Shown piece after piece: positions 25,326-36,909 of a stretch of 64,000 nucleotides of DNA. The position numbers and the translations under genes were made by a program. Location of the stretch: positions 124,001 to 188,000 of the forward strand of contig BPQB01000008.1 in assembly GCA_019973155.2 (NCBI GenBank), given 5' to 3'. The DNA is from Phanerochaete sordida. Lineage: Eukaryota > Basidiomycota > Agaricomycetes > Polyporales > Phanerochaetaceae. Each line of letters opens with the position of its first letter. The stretch's first letter is position 1. The notes below the pieces were generated by a model. It was given only the letters and a program-made list of their open reading frames with translations, was not told the DNA's origin and did no database searches.

Positions 25326-27006
25326 ATGTCGCTATCTGAGCAGGTAGATTCTTGCGCGCAATCTGCAGCCGCTGTGGAGAAAGGACATGAGTACAGCTTC
25401 CCGCACACGGTGAGCACTGATCAGACTTTCGTGCCCCTGGCCATGTGCTTTTTCATCTTTCTCACTTGCTGGCAGATGCCTCTCAATTGGGACGTTCTCA
25501 TCCAGGTCATGGACGCCTTGAGACATCAAGACTTGAGTAGGATGTCGCGCACTTGCCGTACCCTGCTGCGAAGCGCTCCGTGCAAGTTGCTGTCTAGGTC
25601 CGGATATGAAGCCATCTCCATCCGGTCATTTCGCAACTTCGAATCCTTCTGCCTGTTCATGCTGGGAGGCAGGCACGATGCCTTTCGGCATCTGACCAAC
25701 CTCGTACTGCGCCCACGGAACGGATGGAGTGACCAGCCCCAATATGGCCCGCTCCTCGCAACTCTGCTCGCACGAGCGACCGAGCTTCGGCATCTCACAC
25801 TGGACGATTGCGAGATCCTCGAGCTGAACCAGCGCGTCTGTCGCACCCTCGTCAAGATGCCGAAGCTGGTCTCTCTTGACGTCGGAAACGTCGTCGTCGA
25901 GTCGTTCAAGCACTTCAAGTCTTTGGGAGTGCCGGCCTTGACCGAGATCGAAGCCAGTTTCTCCTACGAGGACGATATCATTGACGCAATCCCTGTCTTC
26001 AAACTGTTCAAGGATACACTGCGCAGTCTGGACCTGAGCATTGTCACCATAGACACGACTGGCGGCGTCCGATACCCACACGTCCATACCCTCTCCATCG
26101 ATATGTGCAGCGGATACAGCCCGTCGCTACTCGTAGAAGCTTTCCCCAGCTTGCAGCACCTTCAATTTCAAACAACCCTGGAGGAAATGCGAACCGACGA
26201 CGAGATCGACGACACACGCTGGGACAGCATCCGAGACCAAGCACCGCGTTACGCCAGATGGCCGTCCCTTCGCACGTTCCACGGCAGCATCTTGGACCTG
26301 TATGCGCTCGGCCTGCGCTGCGAAGTGGACCACGTTGGAGCCGCAGGGGATTTTTTGTGCTCGGAAAAAGATGCGGAGAGGCTCAGGGCGGCTGTCGGCG
26401 ACGTACGCCCAAGAAGCCTGTGCCTCTGGCTCCAAATGCCTGAGTTCGACTTGTCGGCGCTTTCAGCCTGCCTGGCTCCTGCCAGGGAACGGCTCACGGA
26501 GCTGCAGCTTCGTCTGCACTTCGGAGGAGACATGCACAAATATCCCATATCTCAGATAGTGCGTGTTATACTTCCATTGACAGATGACCAGAGCCTCGCT
26601 GACAATCGTTGTCTCGCAGAACGACATGCTCAAAGAGCTATCTATCCACAACTTGCGCGTACTAGAGATCAACATCACTTGGGAGGCCAGTCGCGAACAG
26701 AGGGCAAGAAGAATGTCCCGTATGCTTGTACTTGACGAGGGCGACACCCCACTGAAAGAGTCAGAAGATGAGGCGGAAGACGGTCCCACTCCTGCTAAAC
26801 TAGATCTCGAAGCCATCGCATATCGCGCCGTGAAGCACAGCGAGACCCTTCGGTTCATTTCTATCAGCGATAGATGGGTACGGCGGGCGACCTTCGAGGT
26901 ACGCGACAAGGAGGGCCCAAAGAGCAAGCGTAAGGCGCTACTCCAGCTCTCGGAGAGGAGCGCAGGCTGGGAGGAATTCTATCGCTCTGCCATACATACA
27001 GCGTAG
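25326..27006 (+). CDS. F-box/leucine-rich-repeat-like protein 2, 517 aa
   Basis: Exons 25326-25409, 25476-26558, 26620-27006. It is a paralogue of the gene at 23182: the same short first exon, an intron ending right at an ATG, an F-box (MPLNWDVLIQVMDALRHQ, DLSRMSRTCRTLL) and Leu-rich repeats (FRHLTNLVLRP, ELRHLTLDDCEIL, PKLVSLDVGNVV). The second splice junction falls at the equivalent place in both genes (THI in one, SQI in the other). The third exon carries an acidic insert (ESEDEAEDG) that the neighbour replaces with a basic/polar one. The two C-termini align (GFEEFYDSIMYKA and GWEEFYRSAIHTA). Likely an SCF adaptor of unknown target. Confidence 0.8.
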
Positions 27007-29988
27007 CGTAGCTACAGTAGAAAGAGGCCACTAGTTGATTGCCCAATAGATGGCGGGTACGTCGTGGCCTCTACGCTGCTTGAAGCTTGAACTTGACGTC
27101 CGTCCATATCTCATGATCTCCGGGGACAACAACACGCCACTGTGTGTCAAGATACGCAGCGACCATGTCAGTAGCTGGATTCCTTCCGCAGTTGCCAACA
27201 GCGTGAAAGATTTGTTGTAAGACTCCTGAAGGCGCCGTCACGGTGTTGCTGCGCAAGTGATCTGACCCGCAAAGTCCACCTCGGAGGGCCGGCCCCATGG
27301 ACGACCGTAGCACAGCAGGACAGACGGCAGGAGCGCGTCGTTAGGCACGCCGGGAGTCGTGCCGGACCTCGCGCCTGCGGACGTCCGCGCGGTGCGCGAT
27401 CGCGCAGAACGGCAGGGGCGCGGTGATCGTGCTGGCGGTCCTGTGGCACCGGAGCTGTGTGGACCAAAAGAAATCAGCGAGGACAAGCGCGGATCGCTGA
27501 GCGTGCTCGGAACATGCATTCGCACGGCCAGGAAGGCAGGACGACACCAGCAAGGGCACCTTGGCGGAATTCGCGCTGGCCCTGCAAGCGATCTGCTGTC
27601 GTTGTTATATGAGTGGCGGAAAGCGTCTGCATTGCGGCCGGCATCCGAGAAAACCATGGGTATATGGGCCGGATATCCGCAGCTGGTAGAGGCTTTTCGC
27701 CCTTGGCAGGCAGAATAAATACCGCAGCCGTCGGTAGAGAGGCTCCTGAGTGGTGTTAGAACACTGATTTGCGTATACGCAATAAGCATCGCATGCGGGA
27801 TGAGCAACCGGCTTCTCACCCGCGCTGATGTCGGACATGGCTGTCACTATGAGGTCGGAATACGTTCCGGGCAAGGCGGCGAATGTCAGGACGTCCATCC
27901 GGCGCCGCCAAGGTGCGGGCGTACGGGGCAACCGCGCGTCCTGGCTGCGTCCATATTGCGGCGGTAAACATGTCCGGATGAAGACCCGGTGTGTTTGAGC
28001 GAACGTGAACAGCACAAGACCCTACAAAAGCTCAACGAGCTGACCGTGCGGATGCGTGCTTCCAGCGGCACTGCAAAGGTGTCGAGCACACCTGCGCCAA
28101 TCGATAGTGTCAGTGGCAGGCCACAGCGACGGCAAGCGGAGGCTCACACGCACGAGACCGCGCGCTCCAGTATCTTCGTCCGATCCCGAGCTCCCAGGAC
28201 AGATCCTTGCGTGTGTGCAGGGTCCAGAAATAATCGAGAACAGGCTTCCCGGGGTCCTGTCCATGCTAAATGGGCGTCATCTCCTGCGTTCTTGCCTGAT
28301 GGGAGCCAGGGCATTTGTAGAGCGTTTGTATTGAGCATGACCTGGGCGTCATGAAGGAAGGCTCACCTCGAACGATCTCCGCACGATCGAGCACAGCACT
28401 TGTCAGGCAGTCTAGTCCGTGTGCAGTGCAGCACTGTCGACGCCCACAGGATTCGTCCACGTCGCATTCCTCATGACTGGAAGCTGTTCTGCGAGCAGAA
28501 AATTGTGAGCCATGTGAATCTTGTACGGCACAGGATGACGCACCGGGTGCGGGACTTTAGCTATGGATCAGAGTTCATCATCTTCGACTGCCTGAAGAGT
28601 GGTAGGCGAGTGGTTTGTCTACGACGTTCCCGCAGTCCGTCATTGCGTGTGTCGTAAAATCGCAGACAAGACGGCGGCGAGACCGAGTCAGAGGTGCGCC
28701 CAGATCTGAAAAGCGTCATATGGTCTAGAATATAATGGAGGACACAGCAGAACAATTGGTCAGATATCATACGAAACATGGCATCATCGTACTTACCGTA
28801 CTTCGGTGGCGGCGCGTTCAGGATCACTGTGTGTCTCCCGACCCCGCAGCGACGTCACATGCACCTAGAATGTTGAGTATTGTGCCAGAACCTCCATCGC
28901 CCGTCCTCCGCGTCTGCGCGCGAAGAGGCACAGCGCACTGCCGATCCCCGCTTCGGACGAAAGCTTCGACAGAGAGATCCGGGGAAGTCAGCCGCGTCGG
29001 ACCTGACTTCAGGAGAGCCGTCGCTTCTGTGCATTCACGCGACCCATGCCGGCTGTGGGAGTTCAGCGAGAGCCCGGGCGTGGTCATGGCTGTTCCAATG
29101 TAGGGATGTAGAGTATACCAAGACTCGCCATATTCGCACCCCTTAGGGAAAGTTTCATATCGCGTAGCGCGACTGCAGGCGAGACGAGTGTGAGCCGCTG
29201 GCCCTTTCTGCCCCGACGCACGCGGCACGGACATATCGATGCTTCGTGCACGGTGCAGCGATACGGCCGACAGGGTTCCCAGGGCTAGATCGTGGAGCTG
29301 ACTTCTACAACCTAATCCGATATCTATCGCTGTCGCCGAGGTGACCTGCTGGTTGGCAGCATGGGTGTCCAGAGCAAGGGGTCTCGACCGAGCTACCCTG
29401 GAAGTTGAAGGGATGCGAAGAGACGAGTTTAAGGGTCAAGATTCTAGGGCATGGAGTGTGAAACAGGTTCGAGGGTCGCCCACAGCACAGGACTCTCTCC
29501 TGACTTACAATGGAGGTGGACATCGACGCAATGGAGGGTGGGATCCTGAGAGGTGGACCGAGGTAAGGAAACGGAGCTGTCTAGATGAGGTGCTTTGTTA
29601 CTAAGGGATGAACGCCTGGACACCTGAACCACGTACGACGATCCCAAGGTGATGTCACTGGAGGTTCATTATCGTGCCCACAACACTTCGTGCTCCAGGG
29701 CCTTCCCCATCTTCCTTCCCTGCAGGACCCTGACACAAAACGTTCGTTAGACAGTATGGCGGCCCAGACTCGGTCCAAGGTCACACGACCGCGGTGCGCA
29801 AAAGAACTCCGTTCAGCCCAAATTCGACGCGAAGGAAGAGAAAGATAAAAGAATGGATCCGTGAATGTGACTACAACATCTAAACATGGAATATACTTTG
29901 CATAGTAAGGGGTATTATAGTACTCAGATGGCACCCACAACGTTCATCCTCGCCACGACGTGAAGCGACTCGACGCTCCACTAACGCT
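27007..29988. other. Gene-poor region of about 3 kb
   Basis: The only interpretable content is the decayed gene relic at 27100-27838. The stretch 27840-29988 shows scattered short open frames on both strands with no recognised domain. Confidence 0.4.
27100..27838 (-). pseudogene. Decayed seven-helix (DUF6533-like) membrane-protein relic, copy 1
   Basis: On the minus strand an ATG at 27838 opens MSDISAG, followed by a GT-AG intron-like segment, then YANQCSNT, a pattern seen at the start of fungal DUF6533 membrane proteins. Further on, QRSALVLADFFW and a basic loop resemble the helix order of that family. The frame is broken by stops and shifts, so the gene is dead or badly eroded. A second relic at 47221-47640 in the opposite orientation shares exact blocks with it (for example 19 identical nt around tgttctaacacc). 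The family assignment is weak; that the two regions are related is clear. Confidence 0.4.
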
Positions 29989-32708
29989 TTACACGCCAGC
30001 AACGATCCTGCGGCTAAGTCAGTGGCCGGCTCCTCGAGGATAAAAGAACATGAGACGTACTCCTCGGCCTTGTTAAGGGCCTGCACCATGGACACGACCT
30101 CCTTGCGGCGCTGGACGACGAACTCGGACTCCTTAAGCAGATCGTCGAGAACATCAGGCTTGTAGAGTTCCTGCAGCAACTCGCGCTGAAGGTTGTCCTT
30201 CGAGAATTGAACGAGCGTGTACGAGATCGCTTTCGGGACCATGTCGATCATCTCGCGCTTCACGATGTTGAAGTAAGACGTGATCAGGAGCTCTGTTGCG
30301 GATTAGTATCGAGACGACAAGTTTCAGGAGACATGAACGCACTGATCACTTCGGTCTCCAGCAGCTCGCGATCGTTGAGGGCAGTCTGTGGGCGGATCTG
30401 GGGCGGAGGCTGAGACGTGTGTCAGCGGTTGCGGTACAAACGAAGGCCGCGAGCTGTGCTCACCGACTCCATGATGGCAGCACCCTTCTTCTTAGGCGCG
30501 TTCTTTGCAGCTGAGAAGAACGATCCGAAGAAGCTGGGCTCCTCGCGTTTGGGGTCGACGTCGAGGTCCTTGTTGTTGTTCAGGGCGCCAGGGGGAAGCT
30601 TGCCACCCTTAGTATCGGGTGACGCTTTATTGGGGTGCAGGCGCTCTTGCACAATTCCCATCGCCTACAGCGACCTAGTGTGAGCGACAGCAGAGTAAAG
30701 ATTTGCGAGAATGCCAACCGCGTGACCGTTGAGGAAATCTGGGTGAGTCGTGTTCACATAGCAAGCTTGCATACTGCGCACAGGTCAGACTACACATCAC
30801 GTACGAATGCGATTCAACAGCCTACTCACGCGACAAGGTCGGACACCAGCTTCGTCGTCGGGTTCATCGCATTCTTGAAGAAGTTCACGACGACAGCGTT
30901 GAAACGTTCACGGAGAGCAGGGAAACGCCTGAATGCTTGCTACAAGGGGTTGAGATACACGAACGTGAGAAGCGCGGGCAGAATGCACGCACGATCTTCG
31001 TCAGGATTTGACCAAGGATCCGGATGAGCTCATCGTATACGAGCTGTGTGCACTTCAGGCTGGGCTCTTCCAACCGTTTGATCTGCTGTTTGACGATGAC
31101 TTCGAATGCAGCGGTACCCACAAACAGCGCTGGTGTTGAACCCTGCATGGAAGGTTAAATGGCTAGGCAGATATAGCGGGTCCGCGCTATACGTACCGAG
31201 GAGTTGTAGAGAATGGTCCTGATGTCGCCATCCTTAACTTGGTCGAAGGGGTCGATGGTTTTGATCCCCTGGTTGAACAATTCGTGGAAGACGAAGCTGA
31301 TACGAGCACCACCAGACAGTTCGTTGACCGCGAGGTCGTTCGTGTTACCGTCGATAGTTGTGCGGAACTCGGAACAGAAGTCGGTGATAACGGACAGAAC
31401 AACGCCGGAGGAACTCTGGTCGCCCATAGGTCCGCCAAGCGTCATTAGCTCCGCATTGTACTTCTGCAGCTGCGTGCTGATACGCTGCTTGATATCTGGC
31501 AGCGTCGCACGAATGTGGTGCATCAGGAGCTGACATACTGTCAGCGTCTTGTGGAACACGACTCCAGGACATGCACATACCATGTTGAGCTTGCGGGCCA
31601 GGAAGGGCGTTCCGCAGTACTGCGCCTTGCCCTTGTATGCGGGGTGGTTCTCGAAGAACTCGCGCTCGTACTGAAGGGCTTGCTGGATAGGCTTGTTGCT
31701 GTCGATATCGCGCTGACCACGGTTGACCACGGGCACATAACCCAAGCGCAGTGGGATAACTCGGCCAGCGAGAATATCCACGACATCCGTTCCGACATCC
31801 CTATGTCAATGTCAGCGAAAGTCACATGGAGAGAAACTCTAGCACGCACATAAGATCAATCTTAGTCAACACACCAATCGTCCTCTGTCCCTCTGGGTCC
31901 ACTTCCCGAGCCATCTTCAAGCCATCGGAGTTCGCCAAGTCAGTGTTGGCGGGGGTCACGGCAAGGATGATACACGACGGCTTCGAGATGTACTTCATGA
32001 GCATGTCTCGGATCTGCTTCTCGATGTCTCGTGGCTGGTCGCCAACCGGGACCTTCGTGAGACCAGGCAAGTCGACGAGGGTGAGAGTGAGGACATTGGG
32101 CGAGTAGATGCGCAGGTTGATGGGAAGTGGTGAGATGCCAGCATTGCGGCCGGTCTTGGCCTCGGTGTCGCGGACGATCTCATCGCGAATCTTGTTGAAG
32201 TCGAAGAACTTCTGTCCTGGCAAGTGGAGGAATTCACCCCATTCGTTCTCGTTCGCGTGAGGATCATTGCCGTTGAGCTCAGCTATGGGATAGTAAGGAG
32301 CTGAACGACCCAGACGTGGTGGAGCTTACGTTTGGCAGTGCCATTAGGAGCAGCCTGCTGTGCTGGCCTGTTGATGAGTTGCAGGACCTAACATGCGTGC
32401 GTTATAGGCCAGTGTGCTGCTCCGTGTACGACATAGCTCACCAGTGGCCGACGCGTGACAATTCCAGTTCCTCGCGGCAGGAAATCACGACCGACAATGT
32501 TCTACGACAATGGGTCAGACAGCACAGCAGTGGCTCAAGAACACTTGACACGCACCTCGAGCACGGAACTCTTTCCACTGCTCTGGCTACCAAGCACACA
32601 GATTTGGGGCAGGTCTATTTGGGATGCTGATGATCCAACGGCAGTGAAGACATCCTGGAGCTTGTTAACGACTCCGACAATCTCTGAGCCAAGAGTGTTG
32701 GTCGCCAT
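29989..32708 (-). CDS. vps1: Vacuolar protein sorting dynamin VPS1
   Basis: Large GTPase of the dynamin family that acts in vesicle scission at Golgi and endosomes and in peroxisome fission. Thirteen exons: 32708-32556, 32501-32442, 32387-32330, 32282-31850, 31800-31581, 31529-31197, 31142-30993, 30939-30830, 30773-30719, 30664-30464, 30409-30343, 30292-30061, 30007-29989; introns 47-56 nt; 696 aa. The P-loop is GSQSSGKSS (residues 40-48); [27 protein letters not shown] and LTKID are the remaining GTPase motifs. The stalk contains [14 protein letters not shown] lineage-variable insert ([10 protein letters not shown]...[17 protein letters not shown]) precedes the C-terminal GTPase effector domain, which ends AEEIVAGV. 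The last exon is 19 nt. The insert and termini match Vps1 rather than the mitochondrial dynamin Dnm1. Confidence 0.97.
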
Positions 32709-33167
32709 GTTCAGACGAGGGAGTTGGGGGAAGCGTGAGGGAGAGTGGTGGAAGTCCGGACGCAAGTGCGTGTTGCTGTGCGTCTAACGGTTGGACGCGC
32801 GGCTGCTGGGCCGCAGCCTGAGGCACCTCTTTGCTCCGTGTCTGTCCACTCGAAAATTCGATTTGCTACGGAGCAGATATCTGGCACGATAACCTTCGTC
32901 TCACAGGACTCTGAGCCCTCCAGAGGGAAAAGACGCGATGTCTGACGGTCGACTTCACGACTCAATTCCGTTTCAGGCAAGCGTCGGGGCGCCCAAGGGT
33001 CTCTGTTTGACGCGTATCATTACCTTACCTGTGGCACTGGGGATTTCTCTGGGAGCTGAGAGGGAAAGCAAAATGACCTTTGTTTATTGCATTGCATCCT
33101 AGACCTAACTGGGGGAAATTCACTACGCTACAACTGGGGGCGATACAGACTGTAGATGCGCGAGGGC
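32709..33167. other. Intergenic region between VPS1 and NTF2
   Basis: 459 bp of upstream sequence for VPS1 and downstream sequence for NTF2, both on the minus strand. No other feature was seen. Confidence 0.45.
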
Positions 33168-33781
33168 TTAACCGTAGTTGAGGCGGAAGATGTCGTTGAA
33201 CCTGAGGCCTAAGGTCAGACGACAAGCTTGTGTAGTAGATAAAGAGCACATACACGTAGTAGCTTCCGCTCTCAGGGATAAGCTGGAAGACTTGGCTGAA
33301 CTGGAGAGGATTCGCGCCATCGTCGACCTTCCATTGCCTCGCGTTCAGTATCTCAGCTCAGTAGGACCACAAAATCGCGTACCAGGAGCAGACCAGTCAC
33401 GCTGACAATCAAGCTTGCGACCGAAGGGGAAGATGGCTGCGCATCCAGGGTCGTGACCTTGTGTTGGACCTTCTCGAACGGCAGAGACTACCAAATGGCG
33501 CGTCAGCTTCGGGGCAGTCGCGACCGAGGGTGAACGTACAGTCAACTTCTCAGAAATCGCAGCATCGCCAAGAATCTGGGTGCCTTCCCAGGTGAGCATA
33601 GATTGTGGCCTCTGCAATAACGCGTTCACAGAGATCAGGAGGTTGACATTGCAGGAGATGGACCATGATCAGGACAAGGATCTTGACGCACGTAGAGGCT
33701 CTGCAGACTGGCACGGTTTGAGTCAAACGTGGTGTAGTAGAAGTCGGTGAACTGCTTCGCAATCGCGTTAATCTCTGCCAT
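33168..33781 (-). CDS. ntf2: Nuclear transport factor 2
   Basis: Small homodimer that carries Ran-GDP into the nucleus. Exons 33781-33692, 33611-33540, 33487-33383, 33327-33254, 33201-33168; introns 52-80 nt; 124 aa, the usual length. The protein runs MAEINAIAKQFTDFYYTTFD, then LYRPQSMLTWEG, SLPFEKVQHKVTTLDAQP, FSQVFQLIPESGSYYV and ends FNDIFRLNYG, colinear with yeast Ntf2 throughout. It is divergent from the gene at 34074, with only 292 bp between the two ATGs. Confidence 0.98.
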
Positions 33782-34073
33782 GGCTGAGCGAGGTGGGGGA
33801 CGGAGGTAAGGGTCACGGCAGAAAAGAGATTGGACAAGTTCCGTTAAACGGTGGCGTCAGACGCTAGTAAGAGTTGGTAAGTAAGGTTTTGAAGCGCCTC
33901 TTCACTCAATGGGTGGCCGCGTTGTAGTCGCATAACAACGCGTTACTTACCCGATCAATATCTGGAAACTTGGTTGTTGCGACTATCACGGTCCACAGAG
34001 ACGTTGCGCCTGGAACAAGTTCCAATCACTCGAACGGTGTGGATGGGAACTGCACTGCTACCATTCTACCGGC
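33782..34073. promoter_or_regulatory. Short divergent promoter, NTF2 / conserved fungal protein
   Basis: 292 bp separates the two start codons, so both promoters must lie here. No TATA box was evident. Confidence 0.5.
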
Positions 34074-35502
34074 ATGGCAGCATTTAATCAAGTGATGTCT
34101 ATGGCCCCCGTGGAAGGCCAGATGCAACGCCCAAACATGCGCCGAAAGTCCTCCGCCCAGAACCTCCTCACGTCGTTCAAACCCGGATCTCTAGGCCAAG
34201 CTTCGCAGACGGGGACAATATCGTCCATCTCCGGCCTCCCATTCGCGACTGCTCTTCCCACTCCAATGGCGACGACCCCCATGGCGCGAGACTGGGACGT
34301 GCAGTCGCTGCAGTCGGATTCAACACATGCGTCTACGCCAAACGGAGGGGCAGTTGCGCAGGGGACGTCGGTGGAGATGCTACGGGAGCTGGTGAAGAAG
34401 AGGATCATTACGTTAACGTATCTGCGGAATGTGCATGAAGGGTGCGTGTCCGTGCTGTTATCTGTTGCCACCTGCTGAGCAGGTCCTCCCAGAAGGAGTC
34501 ACTGGTTTCATACAATCATGATTACCCCTGGAGAGCTTGACAGGGTGTTCTCGAATGCAGCTATGAAGAGCCGGTATGTGGGCTGTGGACCCATTATGCT
34601 GCACGTCAGACAGAACCGCGTTGCAGGACATACCGCTTCGCCTGTCTTGGCATGTCGCTTGCGAACTATTTTGACGTCAAAGAACCGCAAGACCTTCTCC
34701 GCGGGCTGTTGAACGCGCTCATGGAGTTTGACCAGTCTAAAGAGGATGGGGAGCGGCCGAAGATGGTGCGTGCTAGTCCCTGTCAGCTTCGTGTCGTAAC
34801 TGAAGCGTCGTCAAAGCGTTCATTGTTCAGGTCGGGAAGACCTAAGCGGCAGCTGGGCGCGACAGATTACGCGATATCTTACACGGATTCGCTGGAGACA
34901 TCTTACCTGGTCATGCCCCATGTGGTATGTTGTCGCCCTGCTTTTGGTGTCGAGACTGAACTTGACGTCCCTTTTTAGCCATTCCCGCTGGATTACCACC
35001 AGACCCTCCTTTCCCTTCTAGACATACTATCCGAAGTCTATAACAAAATCTCAAAAATCCTAGGCCCGTCGCCCTTCCCGAGTTCAGGACAGCACATGAC
35101 AGGTCCGCTGGGGTTACTTTCGCCACATCCTGGTGTCTCCTACCTCTTCTCTGGGACCGACGCGCTGCCAGCAAATGACGCTGATAACAGCCTTTGGGGT
35201 ATTGCAAACGCGGGATCAGCAGCAGTATACGCGGGGCAGCTGGGCAGCCCACCGCCGAGCTGGACATCGGCGCTTGGGGACGCGGTCAAGCAGATAGACA
35301 CCCGGTTGAAGGTGCGCCACAATGTGATCTCTTGCCGCTCGCTTGCTGACGCTCCTCGTAGAAACTGATTGCGGTACTGCTCAAAGAGCTGGACGACTTT
35401 GCACGGACGGGCATCAAAGATGAGCTCGCGTCTCTGGACCCTCTGCTTCGCAACGTTGAGGTCCTCGAGGAACGTGGCGAGATTTTTGACCTCGACCAGT
35501 GA
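34074..35502 (+). CDS. Conserved fungal protein of unknown function, 389 aa
   Basis: Exons 34074-34441, 34493-34573, 34627-34765, 34817-34924, 34979-35311, 35362-35502. The N-terminal 90 residues are Ser/Thr-rich and look disordered. A conserved core follows: LTYLRNVHEGRSHWFHTIM, TYRFACLGMSLANYFDV, QDLLRGLLNALMEFD, YLVMPHVPFPLDYHQTLLS and KILGPSPFPSSGQHMTGPLG. These blocks recall an unnamed family found across ascomycetes and basidiomycetes (family recall). No catalytic motif was seen. Intron 3 (34766-34816) is 51 nt, a multiple of three, and free of stops, so retaining it would add 17 residues without a frameshift. The spliced form, reading KMRSLFRSGR, fits the family better. Confidence 0.85.
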
Positions 35503-35887
35503 TATCCATGACTGCTAACATTATACCTATATCTATCTAATTGGAGACATGTAAGTTAGGGTTGTACTACACTATATGGATACCTGGATTCGGACTAGAC
35601 GTGTATTGGCACGCGTGCTCCTGCTCCCTGGATTTCCACCTCCGAAGAGTGCATTCGTGGTCCCGCGCTTGACTCTACCTCGGACCACGATCAATGCACT
35701 CCCTCCACATGCTCCCGGTGAACATTGCATGTGGCTTTGCACGTCTCGATGAGTCACAGGAACGCAGACGAAAGCGATGAGACCTGCAGGCTGCAGCGCG
35801 TCGTCTTGTTCAGAACTTCAAAGAAGCGAGACGGGCGCAATGGTATGCCGCCCGACTTCCAGCCCTTGTACTCATTCCACCACCACC
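35503..35887. other. Intergenic region
   Basis: 385 bp between two plus-strand genes. No further feature was seen. Confidence 0.45.
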
Positions 35888-36909
35888 ATGACCGTCTCTC
35901 AAGACTCGGAAAACAGAGCCGTCGCTGTGTACTGTGCTTCGTCGCTTGGGCACAAGAAGGCCTATCAGAACGCGGCAGTCAGTGAGTCGACCCGTTCGTA
36001 CTGGCCTGCGTTTACGTGCTAAAGGTCCATTCGTGGACAGGTGTAGGACACGCCTTGGGGAAGGCTGGCAGGCCCCTTGTCTACGGAGGAGGCAGGAAAG
36101 GCATCATGGGTGTCGTTTCCGATGCAGTGCTCGATGCAGGAAGCAGTGTCATTGGCGTGCTGCCTGCAGCCATGATCGCCTCTGGGGGAGAGAAGGAGGC
36201 CGTGCGCAGTGCAGCAGAGGCCAAGGCCGCAAAGGAGGCACTGTGTGACCTTGAGAAGCGTCAAAACGTACGCCCGTTCCGTTATGGACCCTCATCCGAT
36301 TGCTGATGTTCTCCGCAGGAGGAACTTGTGAGTATCGCTGGAAGATCTTGCCGTTCACGGAAACTAACCAATACCAAGATCGTGGTAGACTCGATGCACG
36401 AACGTAAGCTCGAGATGGCCAAGCGTTCGTGCGGCTTTGTCTGCCTGCCCGGCGGGTACGGGACGTTCGAGGAGGTGTGCAAAGTCCCCTCCGCCCCCGC
36501 TCCGCGAGCGCAGATCTGACAGATCCGGGCACAGCTGCTAGAAGTCACAACCTGGTCGCAGCTTGGTATCCACAACAAGCGTGAGGACCTGATCTGCGCC
36601 GTCCCTGAGAAGCCCGCTGACTGAGATGCAGCCGCCATCGCCGTGAACGTGCTGGGCTACTACGACCCCCTGCGCGAGCTCATCCGGAACGGCGTCCGGG
36701 AAGGTTTCATCGTGGAGCGCAACGAGAAGCTCATCCTCTTCGTCGACGGACCGGAGGACCACGCCGCGCACGAGACCTACGACTGGGGCAAGGCCGCGCT
36801 CGAGGCGCTCGACGGCTGGCAGGCGGAGCACCGGGAGGTATACTACGACTGGACGAAGCGCAAGGACGAGAAGGACGCAGGGGCCGGCTCTGAGCTGGGC
36901 GCGGCGTAG
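35888..36909 (+). CDS. LOG-family cytokinin riboside 5'-monophosphate phosphoribohydrolase-like protein
   Basis: Exons 35888-35981, 36041-36267, 36319-36327, 36379-36474, 36535-36580, 36632-36909; introns 51-60 nt; 249 aa. LOG enzymes release the free base from nucleoside 5'-monophosphates and in plants activate cytokinins; many are annotated as lysine decarboxylases by mistake. The diagnostic SMHERK (residues 115-120) and PGGYGTFEE (134-142) motifs are present, with YCASSLG near the N-terminus and [10 protein letters not shown] for phosphate binding. Exon 3 is only 9 nt (Glu-Glu-Leu). The C-terminus after NVLGYYDPL extends with a basic, charged tail. The fungal substrate is not established. 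Confidence 0.92.

Noticed and set aside
27007..29988. A complete seven-helix gene at 27-28 kb
   Set aside because: Stops and frame changes between recognisable blocks cannot be removed by plausible introns; annotated as a relic.
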